A DNA stretch of 64,000 nt from Phil1 sp040767925 (GTDB lineage: Bacteria; Bacillota; Clostridia; Christensenellales; CAG-138), in assembly GCA_040767925.1 (NCBI GenBank), contig JAXGNN010000001.1:1302001-1366000 (forward strand), written 5' to 3'. A model generated the notes under the pieces. That model saw nothing but the letters and a program-made list of their open reading frames with translations, did not search any database and had not been told where the DNA came from. Position numbers and translations under genes: made by a program. Numbering within the stretch: position 1 is the first letter of the stretch; every line of letters starts with the position of its first letter. Below, piece after piece: positions 7,768 through 14,639 of this stretch.

Positions 7768-7990
7768 CAATTGACAATCAGGCAAATAATAAACGGCTTC
7801 CGCTTGACCGTCGTTCGGCGGGGCCGTTTTCATGTAATACGCGATATTGTGCCTATGTAGGGGCGGATTCCATATCCGCCCGACTTACGGCGCCCCGGGA
7901 ACGGTTCTGCGCGCATGAGGGCGATGCGGAACGGAACTCGCATGACGCTGTTGGGAAGATGAGCGAACGGAGAAAGGCAGAACTGTCCCC
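7747..7990 (+). repeat. Compound intergenic repeat C (modules I-IV)
   Basis: This is the cleanest full copy. Module I array at 7747-7779 overlaps the aminotransferase stop. Module II hairpin at 7791-7831 (AAACGGCTTCCGC, loop, GGCGGGGCCGTTTT). Module III at 7861-7881. Module IV at 7897-7990 (94 bp) with ends GGGAACGGTTCTGC and GCAGAACTGTCCCC. Its interior (GAGGGCGATGCGG, GGGAAGATGAGCGAA) matches the first module IV of repeat B. Confidence 0.88.
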
Positions 7991-8087
7991 CTGAACGGAA
8001 GAAGCGTTTTTCATTTGCGCAAAAGGTGCATTTCCATGCTCAATATGGTACGATAATGGCAATTTACGATAAGGGCAGGTGAGACGG

Positions 8088-8201
8088 ATGGCCATATCCT
8101 TTGGCGCCGTGCAGGGCGCGCTCCATGCAAAGTCTAATTGAGACGGCGCTTTGCATGGAGATAAACGCGTAGATCAAACGCCGTTCCAATAGGCTTTGCA
8201 T
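8088..8201 (+). promoter_or_regulatory. Possible leader: 17-codon ORF overlapping a strong stem-loop upstream of the SpoU gene
   Basis: A 17-codon frame (MAISFGAVQGALHAKSN, 8088-8141) starts 5 bases after AGGTGA. Its end overlaps the left arm of a perfect 12-bp stem: CTCCATGCAAAG (8121-8132) pairs with CTTTGCATGGAG (8149-8160) across a 16-base loop. The right-arm core CTTTGCAT recurs at 8194-8201, so the left arm has two possible partners, a layout reminiscent of attenuators. There is no T-tract behind either hairpin. With the repeat upstream this covers the gene-free 7768-8233. The leader idea is inference. Confidence 0.35.
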
Positions 8202-8233
8202 CCTTAAACATTTCATTTTAAGGAGCGGAGCTT

Positions 8234-8947
8234 ATGAAGACGATATTGAAGCCTTATAAAAGCACGGACGATTTTTCCTACGCCTCCGGCGCGTACGCGG
8301 CCATAGAGCTCGTGAAGGCGCGGCCGGAGAAGGTCAGGGCCGTCTACATCCACCCGGATTATTTCGAGCCGGAAAAGATCAGGCGGCTGTGCAAACGTTA
8401 TGATATTCCCGCCGTCACGGACGGCCGCGCGTTCGAGCGCATAAAAGAGAAGGAGAACACGTACGTCCTCGGCGTGTTTGAGAAATACGACGCCGCCATA
8501 TCCCCCGACCGGCCGCACGTCGTGCTCGTGAACCCCCAGGATATGGGCAACCTCGGCACCATCGTCAGGACCATGGTCGGCTTCGGCTTTTTCGACCTGG
8601 CGCTCGTCACGCCCGCGGCGGACATCTGCCACCCCAAAACCGTGCGCGCCTCGATGGGGGCGCTGTTCCACATGAACTTCAGCCGGTTCGACGGCTTCGG
8701 CGCGTACCGCGCGGCGTTTCCGGACCACGCGCTCTACCCGTTCATGCTGGACGGGCGGCTCGAGCTCCGGCCCGAGAACCGGCCGAGGGAGAAGCTCTTC
8801 TCGCTCATCTTCGGCAACGAGGCCACGGGGCTGGACCCCGGCTTCGCCCGAATCGGCGTGAGCGTGAAAATCCCGCAGTCGGAACTCGTAGATTCCCTGA
8901 ACCTCGCGGCGGCCGCGGCAGTCGGCATGTACGCGTTTTTTGCGTGA
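8234..8947 (+). CDS. TrmH/SpoU-family RNA 2'-O-methyltransferase
   Basis: The 237-residue product carries the three SPOUT (SpoU) motifs in order: motif 1 VNPQDMGNLGTIVRT (about 94-108), motif 2 SLIFGNEATGLDP (about 190-202) and motif 3 VDSLNLAAAAAVGMYAF at the C-terminus, which together form the trefoil knot and SAM pocket. The Asn and Arg of motif 1 are the usual catalytic and dimer residues. It should 2'-O-methylate a ribose in tRNA or rRNA; the exact target cannot be read from sequence. The start follows TAAGGAGCGGAGCTT. A bidirectional terminator separates it from the convergent FMN-binding gene. Confidence 0.88.
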   Translation: MKTILKPYKSTDDFSYASGAYAAIELVKARPEKVRAVYIHPDYFEPEKIRRLCKRYDIPAVTDGRAFERIKEKENTYVLGVFEKYDAAISPDRPHVVLVNPQDMGNLGTIVRTMVGFGFFDLALVTPAADICHPKTVRASMGALFHMNFSRFDGFGAYRAAFPDHALYPFMLDGRLELRPENRPREKLFSLIFGNEATGLDPGFARIGVSVKIPQSELVDSLNLAAAAAVGMYAFFA

Positions 8948-8978
8948 TTCCCGCGCGGCGGAACCATTTTCAGATGAA

Positions 8979-9012
8979 CGGGCGGCCCCTGAAAAAGGCC
9001 GCCCGCTTTTTT
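8979..9012. terminator. Bidirectional terminator between the SpoU and FMN-binding genes
   Basis: A perfect 9-bp stem, CGGGCGGCC (8979-8987) and GGCCGCCCG (8997-9005), encloses a 9-base loop and is followed by CTTTTTT on the plus strand. The loop A-run gives a short U-tract for the minus strand. It fits the convergent gene order. Confidence 0.85.
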
Positions 9013-9035
9013 GCGTTTTGGAGTATATCCGAAGC

Positions 9036-9584
9036 CTATTGGATCCCCGCCGCGTATTCCAGCGCGGCGTTGACGGCCTTGACGACCGCGCGCGAGCTGA
9101 CGGTCGCGGAGGTCACGGCGTCCACCTCGCCGCCGTCCTTTGCGAGCGCCACGGGCGCCTTCAGACCCTCGAACTGGGAGGTGAACTCCTCGTCCTTCAC
9201 CTTGGAGCCGAGGTCCGGCGTTTCCGCGAATTTCTCGCCGCCGCAGGAGATGCCCGAAATGCCGCCGTCCGGCAAAATGCCAACGATCACCTCGATCTCC
9301 GCGCGGTAGCCCTGCACGGAGGTCTTGACGACCTTGCCGGCTTCCGCGCCGCCCTTTAATGCCCTGTAGCAGGCGAGTATCGCCACGTCGCCGACCGCGG
9401 CGTTTTCGGCGAGTTCCAACTGCTCAAAATCCTCGGCGCCGCTCATCACGGCGCGCAGGGCTTCCGCGTCCTTCGCGCCCACCCTCTCCTCGATCGCCTT
9501 TTTCGTAAACGCGTTCGTGACGCCGAGCGCCAGCCCTGCCACGGCGCAGATGACTAAAAGGATCAGCCATGCGGGTTTTTTCAT
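9036..9584 (-). CDS. FMN-binding domain protein (RnfG/NqrC-like), membrane-anchored
   Basis: The 182-residue product has an N-terminal membrane anchor (PAWLILLVICAVAGLALGVTNAF, 4-26) and a C-terminal FMN-binding domain. The segment VDAVTSATVSSRAVVKAVNAAL near 153-174 matches the S/T-G-A-T-type motif whose last Thr carries covalently bound FMN in RnfG and NqrC. It resembles RnfG (about 190 residues), but no other rnf genes are near. It may therefore be a stand-alone extracytoplasmic flavoprotein taking electrons from a membrane partner, as in flavin-based extracellular electron transfer. Substrate unknown. It is followed by the shared terminator at 8979-9012. Confidence 0.8.
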   Translation of the reverse strand: MKKPAWLILLVICAVAGLALGVTNAFTKKAIEERVGAKDAEALRAVMSGAEDFEQLELAENAAVGDVAILACYRALKGGAEAGKVVKTSVQGYRAEIEVIVGILPDGGISGISCGGEKFAETPDLGSKVKDEEFTSQFEGLKAPVALAKDGGEVDAVTSATVSSRAVVKAVNAALEYAAGIQ

Positions 9585-9765
9585 ATGGTTCCCTCGCTTT
9601 TTTCTGCTCTAATCTATTCGTTCGCGGTTTCCCTGTGTTTTATCCGGCGTTTTTCGCTGGCGAAGCGTTTCCGGCGGGTGCCGTGACGCGCGCCGGTTTT
9701 CGGGTGCGGGAATGCCCGCCGTTTTCCAGTTTACCGCATGCTTTTGCCTTTGGCAAGCGCCCCGG

Positions 9766-10776
9766 TCAGGATATTTGAAACGCGTACACGGTTGTGCTCG
9801 TAAAGCGTTCCCCGGGCCGGACGATGCCGGAAGGGAACGCAGGATGATGCACCGCGTCGGGGCAGAACTCGGTCTCGAGGCAGAACGCGCTGCGCCTGCC
9901 GTACGCCTTGTTATCCTTGCCATGGCGCTCGCCGAGGGTATTCGCCGTATAAAGCTGTATGGCCGGCATGTCGGTCGAGACCTCGAGCACGATGCCCGAA
10001 GCCCTGCTGTACGCGCGCGCCGCCGTGCGCATGCCCGTGCCGCGAACTAAAAAGCAGGTGTCGTATCCTCCGGGGGTCGCCGCGATGTCGCGGCCGATGG
10101 GCTTTTCCCGGATAAAATCATAAGGCGTGCCCGCGACGGGCAGTATTTTCCCCGTGGGGATGAGCGCGGCGTCGGTCTCGAGATAGCGAGCGGAATCGAT
10201 GCGGAGCCTCGTGTCCGAAACATCCGGCGCGCTGTCGAGCGCGAAATAGCAGTGGTTGGTCGGGTTATAGGGCGTGGGCTTGTCGCTCGTGGCCGCGTAC
10301 GTCATTTCCAGCGCGCCCTCGTCCGTGAAGCAGTAGATAAGCTCGGCGAACAGCGTCCCGGAAAAGCCGTACTCCCCGTCGGGAGAGACGCGGGAAAGCC
10401 GAAGGCTGTCTCCCGCGATTTCCGCGTCCCACACGCCGAAGCTGAACGCGCGGCCGCCGCCGTGGAGGCAATTCTCCCCGTCGTTGGCGATGAGGCGGTG
10501 TTCCCGCCCGTCGAGGGCGAAGCGCGCGCCCGCGATGCGGTTGGCGACCCTGCCGCAGATCGCGCCCATGTAGGAGGCGCTGCTCTCATAGCCTGCGACG
10601 CTGTCGAACCCCGTCACGACGTCCCGCAGCCTCCCGCTTCTTTCCCGCACGCAAAGGGACTGCACCGTGCAGCCGAAGTCGAGTATGTCCGCCCAGGCGC
10701 CCTCCGCGTTCGTCAGGCGAAAGCGCGTTACGCGCGCGCCCTCCGCGGTTTTTCCAAAATCGTATGCCTGAATCAT
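9766..10776 (-). CDS. galM: Aldose 1-epimerase (mutarotase)
   Basis: The 336-residue product has typical GalM features: CGRVANRIAGARFALDG (about 79-95), the catalytic His in NPTNHCYFAL (about 170) and the catalytic Glu near the end in CLETEFCPDAVHHPAFPSG. It interconverts alpha and beta anomers of glucose, galactose and related aldoses, which helps feed sugars released by the glycosidases encoded 3-17 kb downstream. The ATG at 10774-10776 preceded by AGGGGAAAT is preferred over an ATG 10 codons upstream, because it lies 7 bases after the stop of the HAD gene. The two genes probably form one operon. Confidence 0.9.
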   Translation of the reverse strand: MIQAYDFGKTAEGARVTRFRLTNAEGAWADILDFGCTVQSLCVRERSGRLRDVVTGFDSVAGYESSASYMGAICGRVANRIAGARFALDGREHRLIANDGENCLHGGGRAFSFGVWDAEIAGDSLRLSRVSPDGEYGFSGTLFAELIYCFTDEGALEMTYAATSDKPTPYNPTNHCYFALDSAPDVSDTRLRIDSARYLETDAALIPTGKILPVAGTPYDFIREKPIGRDIAATPGGYDTCFLVRGTGMRTAARAYSRASGIVLEVSTDMPAIQLYTANTLGERHGKDNKAYGRRSAFCLETEFCPDAVHHPAFPSGIVRPGERFTSTTVYAFQIS

Positions 10777-10783
10777 ATTTCCC

Positions 10784-11590
10784 CTATCCGCCTTTGGCGA
10801 TTTCAATCAGCTTGTTCGCGGCGTACGCGAACCCCCGTCCGCCGCGTCCGGATGCGACGTAGGCGGGACGAAACTCCATTCTTCCGAAAAAATCCCGCAC
10901 GTTCTCCACGCCGCAGGAGAGCGGGAAAAAGGAAAACATGGGCTCGTCGTTGGGCGAGTCCCCGAAGAAGAGCGCGCGCGCCTTAAGGTCGTCCTCCCCT
11001 TCGATTTGCTCAAAATAGAGCCGCGTCATGGAGAGCTTGTCGTACGCGCCGTACCACGCGTTGACGTGGATGGTGGAGAGCTTGCAGGTTGCGCCTTGCG
11101 CGCGGCAAACGCGCAGGATGGCCTCGACGGCCTCGTCGGGCAGCCGCGGCTCGTCCTCCGCATAGTCGAAGGCCACGTCGTAAACGCGGCAGAACTGGTC
11201 GCGCGCGAGCCGCGCGCCGGGCACGGCGGAAAACACCGCGCGCTTGAGCGCCTCCAGCTTCGGCCCCGGGTCCTTCGCCGCGTCCGGGTGGACGAGGGTT
11301 TTGACCGCGCCCGTCCCTTCCCGATAAAGGGCGAACGCGCCGTTCTCGCCGACGACCGCGCGCACGGGCCATTGCCGGAGCATCATGTCGCACCAGCCCG
11401 CGGGCCGCCCCGTGACGGGCACGAGCGCGTACCCCGCGCGAAAGAGCGCCCACATGGCGGAATACGCCCCGTCCGTGAGCTTGCCGCCGTCCGTCACCGT
11501 GTCGTCGACGTCGAAGAGGATATGCCGGACGCCCCGCGCGGCGGCGGGGGGTATCTCGCCGAAAGGTTTTATGTCCACTCTGTCCATCAC
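10784..11590 (-). CDS. HAD-superfamily (Cof/MPGP-like, IIB) sugar phosphatase
   Basis: The 268-residue product shows HAD motifs: motif I LFDVDDTVTDGG (about 25-36, nucleophile Asp followed by a second Asp), motif II VTGRPAGW (about 58-65) and motif IV FFGDSPNDEPMFSFF near the C-terminus. The large cap between motifs II and IV is of the C2B type seen in Cof-like and mannosyl-3-phosphoglycerate phosphatases. It probably dephosphorylates a sugar phosphate or phosphoglycerate in the cytosol; the exact substrate is not predictable. The first two codons are both Met; either could start. It precedes galM in the same operon, and repeat D lies upstream. Confidence 0.82.
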   Translation of the reverse strand: MMDRVDIKPFGEIPPAAARGVRHILFDVDDTVTDGGKLTDGAYSAMWALFRAGYALVPVTGRPAGWCDMMLRQWPVRAVVGENGAFALYREGTGAVKTLVHPDAAKDPGPKLEALKRAVFSAVPGARLARDQFCRVYDVAFDYAEDEPRLPDEAVEAILRVCRAQGATCKLSTIHVNAWYGAYDKLSMTRLYFEQIEGEDDLKARALFFGDSPNDEPMFSFFPLSCGVENVRDFFGRMEFRPAYVASGRGGRGFAYAANKLIEIAKGG

Positions 11591-11668
11591 GATGATTATA
11601 CCAGCTTATAGGCGCTTTTGAACAGCGCCGGCGCCGCATTTTACGGGTTGTTGGCCCGCTATTGCGCC

Positions 11669-12040
11669 GGGGACGGTTCCGCGCGAAGGAGGGTGATGAT
11701 CGCCCCACATGCGGTGATCGTTTGTAAGGAAGCGGGACGCGATGAAAACCGCCGCGGGACTGTTCCCGCGCCGCATCTCTTCCTGATCGTCGGGGACGGT
11801 TCTGCCTTTTTCCGTTTGTTCATCTGCCCGACGGCGCACTGCGGATTCCTGCCGCATCGCCCTCGCGCCTGCAGAACCGTCCCCGGTGCGCCGCAAGCCG
11901 CCGGGCGGATATGGAATCCGCCCCTACATAGATGCGAATCCCCGGACCATACGAAAAGAACAGCCCCCGCCGAACATCGTTTAAGCGGAGGCCGTCCCTT
12001 ATTCGCATAATTGTCAATTATCAATTGTCAATTGTCAATT
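11669..12040 (-). repeat. Compound intergenic repeat D (modules I-IV, opposite orientation)
   Basis: In reverse order along the plus strand: module IV at 11669-11767 (99 bp, ends GGGGACGGTTCCGC and GCGGGACTGTTCCC), a second module IV at 11792-11884 (93 bp, ends GGGGACGGTTCTGC and GCAGAACCGTCCCC), module III at 11903-11923, module II hairpin at 11958-11998 and a module I array at 12008-12040. The array overlaps the last codons and stop of the alcohol dehydrogenase gene. It accounts for the gene-free 11591-12034. Confidence 0.87.
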
Positions 12041-13213
12041 CCCATCGTACGCCTCCCGAAGGAGCCCTTCCATCTCATCGACCGTGACGGGCTCGGGGTT
12101 GGAGCCGGTGCAGGCGTCCTTGACGGCGAGCTCGGCGATGTTATGGAGCTTGAGGTTGAATTCGTCCCGCTCAACGCCGAATTCGCGCAGGCTCCCGGGG
12201 ATGTCGAGCGACGCGCGCAGCGCCGCGATCTTTTCGCACAAGGCGGTGACGAGCGCGTCCTCATTTTCCTCCTCGCCGCCCGCGAGGCCGAGGCCGCGCG
12301 CGATCTCCGCGTACCGCCGCTTCGCCTCGGGGTTCTTCGCGTTAAAGCGAATAACGACGGGGAGATAGATCGCGTTCGCGCAGCCGTGGGGGATGTGCCC
12401 CGTCGCGAAGGCCGCGCCCGTCTTGTGCGCCATGGAGTGCGCGATGCCCAGAAGCGCGTTTGAGAACGCCATGCCCGCGATGCTCGAGGCATAGTGCATC
12501 TTCTCCCGCGCGGTTTCATCGCCGCCGACGGAGGGCGCGAGATACGCGAACACCATGTAGATGGCCTTTAAGGCGAGCGGGTTCGTAAAATACCCGGCGT
12601 TCAGGGAAACATACGCCTCCACCGCGTGCGTGAGCGCGTCCATGCCCGTGTGCGCGGCGAGCATCGCCGGCATGGTCATGGCGATGTCGGGATCGACGAT
12701 GGCGACGTCGGGCGTGATCTCGTAATCCGCGAGGGGATATTTGACGCCCGTCCCGTAATCCGTAATGACGGAAAAAGCCGTCACCTCCGAGGCGGAGCCG
12801 CTCGTCGAGGGGATCGCCGCGAAGCGCGCGCGCTCGCGCAGCTTCGGGAAGTTGAAGGGCACGCAGAGCTGCTCAAAGGTCACCTCCGGATGCTCGTAGA
12901 GCGCCCACATGGCCTTGGCGGCGTCGAGCGGGGAGCCTCCGCCGAGCGCCACGATCCAGTCCGGCCGGAAGCGGCGCATCGCCTCCGCGCCGCGCAGGAC
13001 CGTCTCCACCGAAGGGTCGGGTTCCACGCTGTCGATGATGAGCACGTGCATACCCGCCTCGCGCAAAAGCCCTTCGACCGTATCGAGAAAGCCCGCTTTT
13101 TTCATGGAGCCGCCGCCCGTGACGATGACGGCTTTCGCGCCCTCGAAGCTCTTTAAAACCTTGATCGCGCCGCTCCCGTAATAGATATCCCTCGGCAAGG
13201 TGAATCTCTTCAT
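12035..13213 (-). CDS. Iron-containing alcohol dehydrogenase
   Basis: The 392-residue product is a group III Fe-ADH. It has the NAD(P)-binding GGGSPLDAAKAMWAL (about 93-107), the family segment DALTHAVEAYVS (metal-side His), and the C-terminal HSMAHKTGAAFATGHIPHGCANA with further metal-binding His residues. It reduces aldehydes such as acetaldehyde or butyraldehyde, or oxidises short alcohols or diols, during fermentation. The last codons (...YDGN, stop) run into module I, where the stop TGA is part of the ATTGACAATT array. Its ATG lies just downstream of a stem-loop that follows the GH1 gene, so expression may be partly uncoupled from the glycosidase operon. Confidence 0.92.
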   Translation of the reverse strand: MKRFTLPRDIYYGSGAIKVLKSFEGAKAVIVTGGGSMKKAGFLDTVEGLLREAGMHVLIIDSVEPDPSVETVLRGAEAMRRFRPDWIVALGGGSPLDAAKAMWALYEHPEVTFEQLCVPFNFPKLRERARFAAIPSTSGSASEVTAFSVITDYGTGVKYPLADYEITPDVAIVDPDIAMTMPAMLAAHTGMDALTHAVEAYVSLNAGYFTNPLALKAIYMVFAYLAPSVGGDETAREKMHYASSIAGMAFSNALLGIAHSMAHKTGAAFATGHIPHGCANAIYLPVVIRFNAKNPEAKRRYAEIARGLGLAGGEEENEDALVTALCEKIAALRASLDIPGSLREFGVERDEFNLKLHNIAELAVKDACTGSNPEPVTVDEMEGLLREAYDGN

Positions 13214-13223
13214 AAAATAAAAG

Positions 13224-13263
13224 CTCTCCCGCGTTTTTGCCTAGTTTGGCATCCGCGGGAGAG
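13224..13263 (-). terminator. Stem-loop between GH1 and alcohol dehydrogenase genes, overlapping the latter's ribosome-binding site
   Basis: A perfect 10-bp stem pairs CGCGGGAGAG-type arms (13224-13233 with 13254-13263); a nested TGCC/GGCA mini-stem sits inside the 20-base loop. On the minus strand it is followed by CTTTTATTTT and then the dehydrogenase ATG at 13213. It can terminate the beta-oligosaccharide operon. The only purine-rich Shine-Dalgarno candidate (GGGAG) is in the stem, so it may also control initiation. Confidence 0.75.
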
Positions 13264-13286
13264 AAATATGCTTTTTTTGCCTTCCC

Positions 13287-14639
13287 TTAGAGGTTTCCGC
13301 CGTTCTCGCAAACGACCCTCGCGTACCAGGCGAAGGAATCCTTTGGAATCCGCTCGAAAGTTTGAAAGTCGACGTACACGAGGCCGAAGCGCTCGTCGTA
13401 GCCGCTCGCCCACTCGAAATTGTCGAGGAAGCTCCAGTGGAAGTAGCCGCGGATATCCGCCCCGTCGGCGATGCCCCGGCCCAATTCCAGAAGATAGCGG
13501 TGCGCGTAGTCGATCCGCTCCGGGTCGTGCACCCGCCCGTCGAGGAACACGCGGTCGTTGCAGGACTGCCCGTTTTCCGTGACGTAGACGGGTTTCCCGT
13601 AGCGCCTGTGGATGTGCGCGAGGCCGTAGCGCATCACCTCGGGCGTCACGAGCCATTTGCACGCCGTCAGCGGGAAGCCCGCGGGCTTTTTGACGGGCGC
13701 GCCGTTTTCGTCGACGGGGATGCCGTGATAGACGTTGACGCCGAGGAAATCCGGCTTTTCGAGCGAATTAAGCTCCCCTTCGGGCAGCGCCGCCTCGAAC
13801 TGCCGGATGAACGCGGGCGCGTTTTCTCCCCAGGTGCCGAAGAAGATGGGGTCGAGGTAGACCGCGTGGTTGAACACCCAGCCCCAGTCGGAATCGGGAA
13901 TCATGCAGTCCGCGCGGTACGCGGCCTCGTTCGCCTTTTCGCCGGGATGGATCGGATAGTGCAGGTCGCCGCAGGTCACGGTGCCGATCTCCGCCGCGGG
14001 GTCGATCGCCTTGATTTCCTTTGCGGCGAGGCTGTGCGCGAGGATGGTGTTGTAGAGCGCCGTCAGCTGGTATTCCCTGGGCATCTGAAGCCCCGGCGCG
14101 TGCAGGCCGTTGCCGTAGCCGAGGCCCGCCACGCACTGCGGCTCGTTGACGGTCATATAGCGCCGGATTTTGCCCTTCATGCGGCGCGCGAAGACCGCGG
14201 CGAACTTCGCGAAGGCCTCCGCCGTCTCCCGCGAGAGCCAGCCGTTTTTCCCGCCCGCGCAAAGGGCGCTCGGGAGCTCCCAATGATAGAGCGTCGCCCA
14301 AGGCTCGATGCCCGCGGCGAGCAGCGCGTCGGCGAGTTTTTCATAATAGGCGAGGCCCGCCTCGAGGACTTCCCCCGTGCCTTTTGGCAATATGCGCGGC
14401 CAGTTCACCGAGAAGCGGTACGCCTGGACGTTGAGGCGCGCGAGGAGCGCGACGTCCTCCGCGACGCGGTGGTAGCTGTCGCACGCGGCGTCGCCCGTGT
14501 CCCCGTTTTTGACGTTGCCCGCGGCGTGGCAGAAGTCGTCCCAGATGCTCCTGCCCTTGCCGTCCGCGTCCCACGCGCCCTCGCACTGGTAGGCCGCGCC
14601 CGCGACACCCCAGAGGAACCCCTTTGGGAATAAGCTCAT
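13287..14639 (-). CDS. GH1 beta-glucosidase (or 6-phospho-beta-glycosidase relative)
   Basis: The 450-residue product is a complete GH1 enzyme. The N-terminal signature is FLWGVAGAAYQCEGAWDADGKGRSIWDDF; the general acid/base is E166 in TVNEPQ and the nucleophile is E355 in YVTENGQ. C-terminal GYFHWSFLDNFEWASGY is the family aglycone-site segment ending in EWASGYDERFGL. That segment and the ABC rather than PTS transport context favour a non-phosphorylated substrate such as cellobiose or another beta-glucoside. No signal peptide, so it acts on imported oligosaccharides. Its first 4 bases overlap the end of the GH94 gene, placing it in the same operon. Confidence 0.92.
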   Translation of the reverse strand: MSLFPKGFLWGVAGAAYQCEGAWDADGKGRSIWDDFCHAAGNVKNGDTGDAACDSYHRVAEDVALLARLNVQAYRFSVNWPRILPKGTGEVLEAGLAYYEKLADALLAAGIEPWATLYHWELPSALCAGGKNGWLSRETAEAFAKFAAVFARRMKGKIRRYMTVNEPQCVAGLGYGNGLHAPGLQMPREYQLTALYNTILAHSLAAKEIKAIDPAAEIGTVTCGDLHYPIHPGEKANEAAYRADCMIPDSDWGWVFNHAVYLDPIFFGTWGENAPAFIRQFEAALPEGELNSLEKPDFLGVNVYHGIPVDENGAPVKKPAGFPLTACKWLVTPEVMRYGLAHIHRRYGKPVYVTENGQSCNDRVFLDGRVHDPERIDYAHRYLLELGRGIADGADIRGYFHWSFLDNFEWASGYDERFGLVYVDFQTFERIPKDSFAWYARVVCENGGNL

